64,000 bases of DNA, from contig NZ_WIPK01000001.1 in NCBI RefSeq assembly GCF_012922555.1, positions 1,116,001-1,180,000 of the forward strand, read 5' to 3'. The position numbers and the translations under genes were made by a program. Origin of the DNA: Paraclostridium dentum (lineage in GTDB: Bacteria; Bacillota; Clostridia; Peptostreptococcales; Peptostreptococcaceae). This document shows, one piece after another, positions 26,380 through 35,689 of this stretch. The notes beneath the pieces are model-generated. The model was not told where the DNA came from. It did no database searches and worked only from the letters and a program-made list of their open reading frames with translations. The first letter of the stretch is position 1, and every line of letters begins with the position of its first letter.

Positions 26380-28479
26380 CTATAATAAATTCTTTAATAT
26401 AATAGAAATCCTATTGGGTAATGTATTTATATTAGATATATCCAGAAATCTATGTTCGCCATAAATATCTTTGATCACATCTCTATCATTTCCAATGGCA
26501 AATACAAATAAATGTATCCCTTTTCTTGAGTATTCTGATATAATACTTCTTAAATCCTCTTTAGCTAATTCATCTTTGTAATTTGGCTTTGCAAGAGGCT
26601 TACCATCACTTATTATAAACAACACTTTAATGTCAGCATCAACTTTTAATAACTTTTCTGCCGTATATTTTATCGGTACTCCATCTCTATTATTACTTTT
26701 CGCACTTATTTGCATCATTCTATAACAATTATCTTTATCTTGATTATCAAAATCAGAATATGAATATATTGATACATCTTCTCTATCACTTATATCCGCT
26801 GTATCTCCATAAATACCTATAGGTATATCACATTTTTTGCAAAATTCCCAAATTAAAATAGCAGTTGCACGTGCCACTTCAATACGATTATTGGCTTTCA
26901 TAGAGCCAGATTCATCTATTCTAAGAGCTACTGCCATTGATGGTGATTCATTCGGTAGATTTTTTTTACTAAAATATCTATAGTCTTTTTTCGCTAGATT
27001 TGAAGCCTCAAATTTAGTACCATAGTATCTATTTCTACTATACTCACTAGATACTTCATTTTTAAGAAATGGCAACACTTGATTAGCTAGCTCATTAGCT
27101 GCTTTAATATGTTTTTGGTTATCTTGTTTATAATTTAATTTATCTTCATAAGTAAATTCAGGTCTATGAACTTTTATTCTAATATTCTTATGGATATCTC
27201 CATATAAAACTAGCTTTGAATCATTTGACTGTTCATCGTTATTTTCTTTTATATTTCTTAATTTCATTTTTCCTTTTCCAAAGGAATTTTTATTATTATA
27301 CACTCCATAAAATAATTCTTCATTTTCTTTACTTATAGAGTCATCACTTGTACTATCTTCGTTGCTAGACTTCCTTAGCTTCAATGCATCTTTATCTCTT
27401 ACCATAGTACTTTTATAGGAGCTATTTTTATCAGAATTAATTTCCATAGTATCTTCATTTTCTGATTTAACTAACTCCTTCTTAGGTTGTTCTTTTATAT
27501 CGTTGTTGCTTTTTATAGTTTTACCTATTTCACCCCTTGTATGAGTCTGTCCTATACTTGATGTTGCTTGGCTATTTTCTTCAAGATTTTTTTCTATTTC
27601 CAGTGATTTTATTGGCTTTATATTATCTAGCTCCCCTTTGTATACATCATCAAATTCTTGTAAGTATTCTTCTATTTCATCCCACATAAGAATATTTATC
27701 TTATTAACTCTATCTATTACTTTAATTCCATCTTCTTCATAAATAGATTCATCTATTTCTTTTTTGATTTTCTCAATATTTTTTATATCATAATCTGATA
27801 TATCTTTAAATTTTCTAAATTTAATATAGCAAATTATTTGATTTATTAAAGCATTGAATCTCTTATTATCAATCAAATCTACTTTGAAATTTTTAATACT
27901 CTTATATTGAGCATCTCTCAATTCATTAAGTCCATCAATTAACCGACCATAGTTAGATAAATATTCATATATAGATTCCTCCACTCGACTATCCTCAATA
28001 ATATCGTATATAAAAAGTAATAAAGAGCATAACTTTCCTGATTTCTTGGGATTATTTATATAGCTTTGCATTTTAATTATATTTTCATTGGACTCTTCAT
28101 CATCAAATTCTAGCGAATCTGCACGTAAACTTCCACTTAGAATAGACTGCTCATAAATATCTCTTAATGTAAAATCTGTAAATAATCTATGCCCTATCTC
28201 ATGAGCGTAATATCCTAATATCAATTTAAATTTATCACCTTCACTTATACTATTTGAATATAAATTTATATAAATAGTATCTCTCTTTATGTAAGATACA
28301 TCATCGATATTTTTATCAAATAGGAATTTTAGTTTATCCTGATTTAAATCGTATTTTTCATACAACTTGTTTGATATACTCTTTATATATTCTTCAAACT
28401 CTTTAGATTTTAAAATACCCTTATCATCTAAATCTAGTTTGTTTTCTCTTATTGATTTTATAATACTATCTAAATCCAT
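26380..28479 (-). CDS. HEIGH-metallopeptidase-like / VWA (CobT-type) protein
   Basis: The 699-residue protein has an N-terminal helical part with YYAHEIGHRLF (about residues 90-100), the HExxH form of zinc peptidases, and a later DIIEDSRVEESI, where such proteins often have a third ligand. A long charged low-complexity linker follows (about 295-420). From about 510 to the end is a VWA domain with an intact MIDAS: DESGS, a Thr-containing loop and FIISDGKP. It is the last gene of a four-gene operon behind a MoxR-type ATPase, six bases after it. MoxR-VWA pairs act as chaperone-like remodelling or metal-insertion machines; the target here is unknown. Confidence 0.85.
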   Translation of the reverse strand: MDLDSIIKSIRENKLDLDDKGILKSKEFEEYIKSISNKLYEKYDLNQDKLKFLFDKNIDDVSYIKRDTIYINLYSNSISEGDKFKLILGYYAHEIGHRLFTDFTLRDIYEQSILSGSLRADSLEFDDEESNENIIKMQSYINNPKKSGKLCSLLLFIYDIIEDSRVEESIYEYLSNYGRLIDGLNELRDAQYKSIKNFKVDLIDNKRFNALINQIICYIKFRKFKDISDYDIKNIEKIKKEIDESIYEEDGIKVIDRVNKINILMWDEIEEYLQEFDDVYKGELDNIKPIKSLEIEKNLEENSQATSSIGQTHTRGEIGKTIKSNNDIKEQPKKELVKSENEDTMEINSDKNSSYKSTMVRDKDALKLRKSSNEDSTSDDSISKENEELFYGVYNNKNSFGKGKMKLRNIKENNDEQSNDSKLVLYGDIHKNIRIKVHRPEFTYEDKLNYKQDNQKHIKAANELANQVLPFLKNEVSSEYSRNRYYGTKFEASNLAKKDYRYFSKKNLPNESPSMAVALRIDESGSMKANNRIEVARATAILIWEFCKKCDIPIGIYGDTADISDREDVSIYSYSDFDNQDKDNCYRMMQISAKSNNRDGVPIKYTAEKLLKVDADIKVLFIISDGKPLAKPNYKDELAKEDLRSIISEYSRKGIHLFVFAIGNDRDVIKDIYGEHRFLDISNINTLPNRISIILKNLL

Positions 28480-28484
28480 AGAAT

Positions 28485-30131
28485 TTACCTCCTGCTTTGA
28501 GTTTCAATAAATAAAGAAGTATTATTTTCAACGGATTCCTCCAATATTCTTATTTCATCAGGGTTTGTAGTTATTTTATATAATACCTTGTAATACATAG
28601 ATTCTCGTATGTCTTCTCCATTTTTTATAGCATCAACCCAGAAAAATAATGAACGCATTCCTGCCACCCCACGTATGGCATTGGCTATTGCACACTCATC
28701 TAGAGCTATAATAGCATCAACTAATTTGGAAACTAACTCCACATTATCAAATCCTGTCTTTGCTATTGCTCTTTCTATCATAGCTTCTCTTTCTGGTAAA
28801 TCCATTTTTTCTGAATGCTGTATTCTATCTCTTATTGCTTCATTAAGAGGTCTACATCCAATGTAATTTCTATTAGTTGTAATTACAGCTACGAAATCTG
28901 GATGCCTATGAACAACCCCCGTCGGTAAATTTATAGTCCCATCTGGCTCTAATGCTGAGTTTAGTATCATTAATACAGCTGCATCACGGATTACAGTAGG
29001 CTCTTGTATTTCTAATAAGTAACCTTCTGTAAATGCTTTTACTATTTCTGAAGGAAAGTACTTATACTCGATATCTTTATTAGAATCATTGTTTTCATCA
29101 TCGGCAACAGGAAGTATAGACCCTAGCACGTCTGACTTATCCATATCTGAAAAACAAGTTATCTTGGTGTAAGGTAGTCCCAAATTACAAGATAATGCTT
29201 TCGCCATTTGAGTTTTTCCAGAACCTGCATCACCTTCAAGAAGAATATTTGATATCTTCATATCACCTTTATCCCAATTGCGTTTGATTTCTTTACATAT
29301 TCTTCTTTCAATTTTTGATACTCTATGGGAATTTGGTAATTTTATAATTTGGCTTTTTTCATAATCAGTTAATTTTCTAGATAAATTTAATGCAAATTCC
29401 CCTTGTTCTATCGTTAAATTTTCGATTTGCTTTTTCTCATTCTTTATTTCTTCAACTATTTTAAACTTACCATTTAATAATTTTGTATATGCAATTTTTT
29501 TACTTTGTATATCTTCTAGATTTATTTTTTCTAGAGGTGATTCATCTGGCACAAGTAACTTTAAATTACCTTTCAATATTCTACGGTATACATTATCACA
29601 GAAAGTTGCCATTAATTTTCTTGATAATTCATCTAATTCCTCACTCTCTTCTCTATGAAGTTTGTACTCATTAAATACGCTTAAAGCTTCATTATCTTTC
29701 AATATTTCTATCATCATAGCAAAGAATAATATACTTCCTTTTTCTCCTTTAGAGTTTCTATGGCTTCTTAATTTATATTCATTACATATTTTATTTTTTA
29801 TATCATAATTACATGCTGAACATCTTCCACTAACTTTATTGTAAAATAAAATTTGTACTATATTTTCATTTTTACTTTGTAATTCTGCACATATACTGTC
29901 ATCAAGTATTCCAATAGACCCTATATCATTTTCATTATCAATCAAATCTATATATTTATGTGTTGCTTCTATTATGGAATCAATTAAAAATGATTGTCCT
30001 TTTCCAAATCCTCCATCTGGAGAATATTTACTTGAAGTGTTAACATTTTTACTATTTAAAGCATCAAATGGTTTTTCTTCAAGTTTATAGTCTCTTCCCC
30101 AAATAGAAGATATGCTGCTTATCTTTCTCAT
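28485..30131 (-). CDS. MoxR-type AAA+ ATPase
   Basis: The 548-residue protein has a unique N-terminal half (about 1-260, with a CSAC...C pair near 95-110) and a MoxR-like AAA+ core (about 275-500). Walker A is EGDAGSGKTQMAK, sensor 1 is ITTNRNY, and the arginine-finger helix is EAIRDRIQ. The Walker B region reads GYLLEIQEP, where the usual Asp-Glu pair seems reduced to Leu-Glu. It pairs with the downstream VWA protein (six-base gap), the usual partner of MoxR ATPases. Together with two small upstream genes it forms one operon. The client is not known. Confidence 0.85.
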   Translation of the reverse strand: MRKISSISSIWGRDYKLEEKPFDALNSKNVNTSSKYSPDGGFGKGQSFLIDSIIEATHKYIDLIDNENDIGSIGILDDSICAELQSKNENIVQILFYNKVSGRCSACNYDIKNKICNEYKLRSHRNSKGEKGSILFFAMMIEILKDNEALSVFNEYKLHREESEELDELSRKLMATFCDNVYRRILKGNLKLLVPDESPLEKINLEDIQSKKIAYTKLLNGKFKIVEEIKNEKKQIENLTIEQGEFALNLSRKLTDYEKSQIIKLPNSHRVSKIERRICKEIKRNWDKGDMKISNILLEGDAGSGKTQMAKALSCNLGLPYTKITCFSDMDKSDVLGSILPVADDENNDSNKDIEYKYFPSEIVKAFTEGYLLEIQEPTVIRDAAVLMILNSALEPDGTINLPTGVVHRHPDFVAVITTNRNYIGCRPLNEAIRDRIQHSEKMDLPEREAMIERAIAKTGFDNVELVSKLVDAIIALDECAIANAIRGVAGMRSLFFWVDAIKNGEDIRESMYYKVLYKITTNPDEIRILEESVENNTSLFIETQSRR

Positions 30132-30150
30132 AAATATTCTCCTTTTCTGT

Positions 30151-30597
30151 TTAATAGCCTAATTCCTCTAATATGTCTGCAAGTACGCTAAATCTTTCTC
30201 CTAGCAATTCACCCTGATTAGTAAGTTCATCTGCCAAAGTAATTATATCTTTGTCTAAGTTTTTATTATCTTCGCATATTTTAATATTCATAGCATCACC
30301 TTGAAGTCCAACACGGCTAATAGTCAAATTATTTTCATCATAAAATTTAGGCATTCTATAAGCCTCTTTAAAATATAAACTAGCTTCACACAGTAAAATA
30401 GCCATATCCAAAATTCTATTTACAGGTATTTCATCAAATTTACCATCTGCTTTTAAAAGTCTTGCTATTATTTCAAGTCTATTATTATCTATATTTTCCT
30501 TAACTCCCATATCTACTTTTTCTACATCTGAGCTAGGAGCTCTGTATCCATCTATTTTTTTGTAATTGTCACATGTTATAACTGGTTTGAATTCCAT
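30151..30597 (-). CDS. Small protein of the MoxR-VWA operon, function unknown
   Basis: The 148-residue soluble protein is mostly helical by composition and starts MEFKPVITCDNYKKIDGYR. I recognise no family. Its gene ends 20 bases before the ATPase gene and starts 3 bases after the GIY-YIG-like gene, so all four are co-transcribed. A role as an adaptor for the ATPase would be a guess. Confidence 0.75.
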   Translation of the reverse strand: MEFKPVITCDNYKKIDGYRAPSSDVEKVDMGVKENIDNNRLEIIARLLKADGKFDEIPVNRILDMAILLCEASLYFKEAYRMPKFYDENNLTISRVGLQGDAMNIKICEDNKNLDKDIITLADELTNQGELLGERFSVLADILEELGY

Positions 30598-30599
30598 TT

Positions 30600-30950
30600 C
30601 TATATTTCCTCCACATTTTCTTCTATAAATCTATCTTTACATATTTCTAATAGTATTTTTAAATCTTCACTATAATCTACTTTGCTTTCATCTTTATCAT
30701 AAGGAAGTACCTCTACCACCTTTATTTCAAATTTTTCTTCTTTATTTTCATTCCAATCTTTTTGTAATTTTTTACATCTATGATTTTTTGAATTTAATTT
30801 AAATCTATCTCCATTTATAGTTGCCTTTATATTTTTATCACAACCTAAATAAACAGTATTTGTATTTATTGATTTGAACATGTATACACCCATCTCTGGT
30901 TTCATCTCTTTAAATTGTTGTAATAATTCTTTTTTTCTTGCTCTATCCAT
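30600..30950 (-). CDS. GIY-YIG-like small protein
   Basis: The 116-residue protein has the pattern of the short Firmicute GIY-YIG relatives: MGVYMFKSINTNTVYLGC in the place of the GIY...YIG strands, then RFKLNSKNHRCKKLQKDWNE and a C-terminal DESKVDYSEDL. The second Tyr-Ile-Gly reads YLG, and the usual catalytic Arg and Glu are not clearly placed, so nuclease activity is doubtful. It is the first gene of the operon with the MoxR-type ATPase and VWA protein. ATG at 30950 follows AGGTG. Confidence 0.7.
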   Translation of the reverse strand: MDRARKKELLQQFKEMKPEMGVYMFKSINTNTVYLGCDKNIKATINGDRFKLNSKNHRCKKLQKDWNENKEEKFEIKVVEVLPYDKDESKVDYSEDLKILLEICKDRFIEENVEEI

Positions 30951-31225
30951 AATTAATTTTCACCTTTCTTATTAATATTTTTTATTGCTATTTAATCACA
31001 TCTATACTTTCAAATAGTTATTTATATATACTTCTTGTCACTACCCTTATTAATTTATACTATTCGCTCCATGTAAACAATAAACGTTCCGTAGAGTTGT
31101 ACTCTACGAAGCGTTTACTCTCAACTTCTAGAAATTACAGTATAATTTATTAGTAGATTTATAAAAATATAATTATCTTAAATTTATAGTTCTTAAGTTG
31201 GAATAAGAAAAGGAGGAGTTTAGAC
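30951..31225. other. Intergenic region between the MoxR operon and a small ORF
   Basis: Holds the divergent promoters and one strong dyad at 31081-31116, AAACGTTCCGTAGAGT with ACTCTACGAAGCGTTT (14 of 16 paired). No T-run follows, so the dyad may be an operator rather than a terminator. Confidence 0.5.
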
Positions 31226-31297
31226 ATGTTGAATACTAATTTTCAAATTCTTTTCCTAATATTGAAAAAATATCCTAGTTTAGGACATACTACATAA
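31226..31297 (+). CDS. 23-codon small ORF with a strong ribosome site
   Basis: AAAAGGAGGAG lies seven bases before the ATG, and the peptide is MLNTNFQILFLILKKYPSLG plus three residues. The sequence looks like the N-terminal helix of a small helix-turn-helix protein, so it may be a remnant of a regulator or a leader peptide for the DUF1275 gene 40 bases downstream. Only the ribosome site supports it. Confidence 0.35.
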   Translation: MLNTNFQILFLILKKYPSLGHTT

Positions 31298-31337
31298 GTC
31301 ATTAATAGTAATGTTCATATATAAGAGGTGATGTTAT

Positions 31338-32030
31338 ATGGATGATAAAAATCAGATAAAAAAGGAGGTCCCTCCTTGGGAAAGGCCTATGTTTATGATG
31401 ATAATAACCATTGTTGGAGGTTATATGAATGGATATACCTACATTACAAGACATAATATATTATCCAACATGCACACTGCTAATATGTCTAAATTAGGAA
31501 TTAACATCGCACTTGGTCAGTGGCAAGATGCACTAAGCTACTTTATTCCAATTGTTGCTTGTATATTAGGGGCTACATTTAGTGAGCTAATTAGAACTCT
31601 CCTTATCCGACATAAATTCAGAGGAGATTGGAGAAAGCTAGCTCTAGTTTTAGAAGCAATCGCATTGTTCTTTATAGGGCTTCTACCTACTTCTTTCCCA
31701 GATATTATTTTTACTAATTTGGTTTCTTTTTTCATGGGATATCAGCTGTGTTTATTTAGAGACTGCATTGGTATTGCATTCAACACAACTATATGTACAG
31801 GAAATATTAGAAATGTTGGTCAATTGTTATATAATGCATCAGATGAAAAAAGTAAAGATTCCATAAGAAAGTTAATTATTTTTACATGTCTTACTTTTTC
31901 TTTTGCATTAGGAGCTATTCCAGGTACTCTAATATCTATTGCTATAAGTACTAAGGCTGTATGGGTTTGTAGTTTTATATTGTTATCACAAGCAGTTTGG
32001 ATAAATATCTATGAATGTAGTGTGGTTTAA
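31338..32030 (+). CDS. DUF1275 (YoaK-family) membrane protein
   Basis: The 230-residue protein has six hydrophobic helices and the family features GGYMNGYTYITRHNILSNMHTAN near the N-terminus and CIGIAFNTTICTGNIRNV in the middle. The family sits in the cytoplasmic membrane and is widespread, with no established transport substrate. ATG at 31338 follows AGAGGTG. The next gene on the same strand is an alpha/beta hydrolase, 100 bases away. Confidence 0.85.
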   Translation: MDDKNQIKKEVPPWERPMFMMIITIVGGYMNGYTYITRHNILSNMHTANMSKLGINIALGQWQDALSYFIPIVACILGATFSELIRTLLIRHKFRGDWRKLALVLEAIALFFIGLLPTSFPDIIFTNLVSFFMGYQLCLFRDCIGIAFNTTICTGNIRNVGQLLYNASDEKSKDSIRKLIIFTCLTFSFALGAIPGTLISIAISTKAVWVCSFILLSQAVWINIYECSVV

Positions 32031-32131
32031 TTCCATAAGAAACTCACATAAACAAGAAACAGACAACTCACATACTTATGTCTAGAAGAATAACCTATTA
32101 ATAAATGATTTTCATTAATGGAGGTGTTTGT

Positions 32132-32944
32132 ATGGGATATTATGTTAAAGTAGAGTCAAAGGTAAAAGTTTATGTAGAGGATCTTAACCCAGGCGGCAAT
32201 AAAACAATCTTATTTCTACATGGGTGGCCTGGGAATCATAATTTATTTGAATATCAGTTTAATTATCTTCCAAAAATGGGATACCGATGTATTGGTATAG
32301 ACATGAGAGGATTTGGTAAATCAGATAAGCCTTATGAAGGTTACGACTATGATAGATTATCAGACGATGTTAGATGTGTAGTTAATGCTTTAAATTTACA
32401 TGATTTCACACTGGCAGGTCATTCGACTGGAGGGGCTATAGCTATTCGATACATGTCTCGCCATAAAGGATACGGAGTATCTAAACTTGCTCTTTTTGCA
32501 GCAGCAGCTCCTAGCCTTATCAAACGTCCAAATTTCCCATATGGTTTAGAAGAAGATGCCGTAATCAAAATAATTGAGGGAACATACACTGATCGACCTA
32601 AAATGCTGAGTGATTTCGGTGATATTTTTTTCTTTCAACATATAACTGAACCATTCTCTGATTGGTTCCTTCAATTAGGCTTACAGGCGGCTGGTTGGTC
32701 AACTGCAGCTATCGCAAATACTTGGATAGAGGAATCACTGTTTTCTGACTTAGAAACAATAAGTGTTCCAACTTTAATTATTCATGGAATTCATGACAAA
32801 GTTGTTCCATTTCCACTAGCTAAAATACAAAATCAATATATTAAAAATTCAAAGCTTATGCCATTTGAATTTAGCGGTCATGCATCTTTCTATGATCAAC
32901 GAGAAAAATTTAATGAAGAATTGATGAAATTTATTGAAGAATAG
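32132..32944 (+). CDS. Alpha/beta-hydrolase, haloperoxidase/esterase type
   Basis: The 270-residue protein has oxyanion motif HGWPGN, nucleophile Ser in GHSTGG, an Asp in HGIHDKVVPF and the catalytic His in GHASFYD. These match non-haem chloroperoxidase-like esterases of the alpha/beta fold. The start is the ATG at 32132, preceded by GGAGG; a longer frame from 32105 would contain that site. No signal peptide. Substrate unknown. Confidence 0.88.
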   Translation: MGYYVKVESKVKVYVEDLNPGGNKTILFLHGWPGNHNLFEYQFNYLPKMGYRCIGIDMRGFGKSDKPYEGYDYDRLSDDVRCVVNALNLHDFTLAGHSTGGAIAIRYMSRHKGYGVSKLALFAAAAPSLIKRPNFPYGLEEDAVIKIIEGTYTDRPKMLSDFGDIFFFQHITEPFSDWFLQLGLQAAGWSTAAIANTWIEESLFSDLETISVPTLIIHGIHDKVVPFPLAKIQNQYIKNSKLMPFEFSGHASFYDQREKFNEELMKFIEE

Positions 32945-33286
32945 AGCTTTGCAACGTAAAATACCTTAATAAAAATATTCAAAGTCAATAAGACCCTATC
33001 AATAATCTCCACCAAATATAACTATAGGAAAATCTATCTATAACCCATGACAATCAAACTCAGAAGCTTCAATTTCTATTTCTTTACAATCATATCTAAT
33101 GAAAGTTTTTCTGTGAAAGAACGTAGATATTTAACTCAATAGCTTAAGTTTAATATAGTAAATAAGAAAGGATTGAATATTAAGTCAATCCTTTCTTATT
33201 CTCTGCCTAACAATCCTTCTCCACAACAGCCTACTACTATTGACATAGACTCTATCTCTCTAATCTAAATATAATAAACGCATACT
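32945..33286. other. Intergenic region with possible gene remnant and terminator
   Basis: Besides the hairpin at 33161-33200, the minus strand at about 33000-33120 reads RKTFIRYDCKEIEIEASEFD in one frame and continues as RFSYSYIWWRLL in another, as if a decayed coding sequence. Between 33205 and 33255 the minus strand also has a 16-codon frame (MSIVVGCCGEGLLGRE) with a weak ribosome site. Neither is called as a gene. Confidence 0.3.
33161..33200. terminator. Bidirectional terminator
   Basis: AATAAGAAAGGATTGA pairs perfectly with TCAATCCTTTCTTATT across an eight-base loop, between convergent genes. Confidence 0.85.
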
Positions 33287-34192
33287 TTATTTAATTTTTA
33301 GTGAAGGGTTATCAGAGGATAATATCTCAACAAATTTTGTAGAAGCTAATGAAAGTGGAACACTCTTTAAATAACAAACACCAATGCTTCTACTAGGTAT
33401 CTCTTCTAAAATATTAACCTCATATAATAATCCCTTTTCTAAATAATCTCCTGAGAACTCCTTTACTACACAAGCAATACCTAAGTTTATCTTTGCAAAC
33501 TCCAATAGTAAATCAAAAGATCCAAGTTCAAAATCTGGAGAGATTTTTATCCCCTTGGATAACATGAACTTTTCTACATACTTTCTCGAATTTGAATTAG
33601 GTTCTAGGAATATTAAAGGATATTTTACCATTTCTTCTAATGAAATTTTCGATGTTGACAAATCCTTATACTTCTCTCCACAAACAAAAATATCTCTAAC
33701 CTCTCCACAAGGTATTAATTCTAATGAATTATCATCAATTGGAAAATTACAGATTGCAATATCGATTTCTCCTGACTTAATTAAGGCGCAAAGTGCTGAG
33801 GTAGTGCCATTTATAATCTTAAACTTAAGATTAGGATACCTATTATGAAAGAACTCTAAATATGGAAGTAAAAAATACCTAGATATAGTATCTCCTACTC
33901 CAATCTTTAGCTCTCCCACAGTTAAATCTTTAAATTCTAATATTTTTTCTTCTCCTGCATTGATTAAATTAATTGCTGAATTTACATATTCAAATAAAAG
34001 CTTCCCCTCATTAGTTAATGATACTCCCTTAGGTGTTCTGTTAAAAAGTCTAATATCTAGTTCTCGCTCTAATTGCATTATCGCTTGGCTCACTGCTGGC
34101 TGCGTCATGTAAAGCTCTTTTGATGCCTTTGAAAAGCTTTTACTTTTTCCTACCTGACAAAATACCTTATATAAATCTAATTTAGTAACCAT
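33287..34192 (-). CDS. LysR-family transcriptional regulator
   Basis: The 301-residue protein has the LysR winged helix at 1-60 (SKSFSKASKELYMTQPAVSQ, then LFNRTPKGVSLTNEG) and a periplasmic-binding-like effector domain (about 90-295). It is divergent from the CofE-like ligase gene, the classical arrangement in which the regulator controls its neighbour. The intergenic stretch has the repeat CTTATATCAT twice (34204-34213 and 34235-34244), one helical-turn multiple apart, which may be its binding half-sites. Confidence 0.93.
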   Translation of the reverse strand: MVTKLDLYKVFCQVGKSKSFSKASKELYMTQPAVSQAIMQLERELDIRLFNRTPKGVSLTNEGKLLFEYVNSAINLINAGEEKILEFKDLTVGELKIGVGDTISRYFLLPYLEFFHNRYPNLKFKIINGTTSALCALIKSGEIDIAICNFPIDDNSLELIPCGEVRDIFVCGEKYKDLSTSKISLEEMVKYPLIFLEPNSNSRKYVEKFMLSKGIKISPDFELGSFDLLLEFAKINLGIACVVKEFSGDYLEKGLLYEVNILEEIPSRSIGVCYLKSVPLSLASTKFVEILSSDNPSLKIK

Positions 34193-34310
34193 ATAAGTAC
34201 TCCTTATATCATGTATTCATTCTATTTATTTTACTTATATCATTTATTGGTGTATATTACAATAGTAGAAAGTATTTGAAATCAAATTTAAATTGTTAGG
34301 AGAGATTATT

Positions 34311-35501
34311 TTGGAAAGAGTTATTGGTACAGTTGTTAGGGGACTTCGTTGTCCAATCATTAAAGAGGGCGATAAAATCGAGGATATAGTTGTAGAAAGT
34401 GTACTTAAAGCTTCAGAAGTTGAAGGATTTACTATAAATGATAAGGACATAGTCACTGTAACTGAATCAGTAGTTGCACGTGCTCAAGGAAATTATGCTT
34501 CTATAGATAATATCGCTAAGGATGTTAAATCTAAATTTGGCGACGATACTATTGGTGTAATATTCCCTATCTTAAGTCGTAACCGTTTTGCAATCTGCCT
34601 TCGTGGTATAGCAAAGGGAGCTAAGAAAATAGTATTAATGTTAAGCTATCCATCTGATGAAGTTGGAAATCAGCTAGTTGATTTAGATATGTTAGATGAT
34701 AAGGGCGTTAACCCTTGGACAGATGTTTTAACAGAGCAAGAATTCCGTAATCTATTTGGGTATAATAAGCATACTTTCACAGGTGTTGATTACATTGATT
34801 ATTATAAATCTTTAGTAGAAGAATATGGCGTTGAGTGTGAAGTAATATTCTCGAACAATCCTAAAACTATCTTAAATTATACAAAAAGTGTTCTTACTTG
34901 TGATATTCATACAAGATTTAGAACTAAGAAAATTTTAAAAGCAAATGGTGGAGAAAAGATTTATGGCCTTGATAATATATTATGTGAATCTATTGATGGA
35001 AGTGGATGTAATGAAGCTTATGGATTATTAGGGTCAAACAAATCAACAGAAGAAACAGTTAAGCTTTTCCCTCGTAACTGTCAACCTGTCGTTGATAATA
35101 TACAAGCTATTCTTAAAGAGAAGACAGGAAAAGATGTTGAGGTTATGATTTATGGAGATGGAGCTTTCAAAGATCCAGTTGGTAATATTTGGGAACTTGC
35201 TGACCCAGTTGTTTCACCTGCCTTTACATCAGGCTTAAATGGTACTCCAAATGAAATAAAATTAAAGTATCTTGCTGATAATAACTTCTCTCATTTAGAG
35301 GGTGAAGAGCTTAAGAAGGCAATATCAGAATATATTAAAAATAAGGAATCAGATTTAGTTGGATCTATGGAATCACAAGGTACTACTCCAAGAAGACTTA
35401 CTGACCTTATAGGATCATTATCTGACTTAACTTCAGGAAGTGGAGATAAGGGAACTCCTATTATATTCATCCAAGGTTATTTCGATAATTACACAAAGTA
35501 A
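34311..35501 (+). CDS. CofE-like gamma-glutamyl ligase family protein
   Basis: The 396-residue protein resembles F420-0:gamma-glutamyl ligase (CofE): VVARAQGNYA, VIFPILSRNRFAICLRGIAKGA, VEVMIYGDGAFKDPVGNIWELADP. CofE adds glutamates to coenzyme F420, but Clostridia generally lack F420 and no other F420 gene is in the window. It may therefore ligate glutamate or another amino acid to a different acceptor. The start is taken as the TTG at 34311, six bases after AGGAGAG, rather than an upstream TTG at 34293 that would include that site. Its expression is likely under the divergent LysR protein. Confidence 0.82.
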   Translation: MERVIGTVVRGLRCPIIKEGDKIEDIVVESVLKASEVEGFTINDKDIVTVTESVVARAQGNYASIDNIAKDVKSKFGDDTIGVIFPILSRNRFAICLRGIAKGAKKIVLMLSYPSDEVGNQLVDLDMLDDKGVNPWTDVLTEQEFRNLFGYNKHTFTGVDYIDYYKSLVEEYGVECEVIFSNNPKTILNYTKSVLTCDIHTRFRTKKILKANGGEKIYGLDNILCESIDGSGCNEAYGLLGSNKSTEETVKLFPRNCQPVVDNIQAILKEKTGKDVEVMIYGDGAFKDPVGNIWELADPVVSPAFTSGLNGTPNEIKLKYLADNNFSHLEGEELKKAISEYIKNKESDLVGSMESQGTTPRRLTDLIGSLSDLTSGSGDKGTPIIFIQGYFDNYTK

Positions 35502-35510
35502 TAAATTAAA

Positions 35511-35561
35511 AAGTGCTACCGTTTCAACAGCCTAAAAATCTGTTAGTGGTAGCTCTTTTTT
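35511..35561 (+). terminator. Terminator after the CofE-like gene
   Basis: GTGCTACC with a branched stem pairs to GGTAGCTC and is followed by T6. Confidence 0.75.
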
Positions 35562-35640
35562 AGTTATTCAAACAATCAGCCGTGTAAATAATTCTATAAT
35601 GGATTTATATATATAAAGTAAAAATCCACCATATATCTAT

Positions 35641-35689
35641 CGTGGATTTCAATGGTGGAAACGAATCACAGGAATAAAACCCACGATTT
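35641..35689. repeat. Dispersed 48-base repeat, copy B
   Basis: CGTGGATTTCAATGGTGGAA, then ACGAATCACA, ending CCCACGATTT. The ends CGTGG and CCACG are complementary. The copy reaches the stop codon of the ClC gene. Confidence 0.8.
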
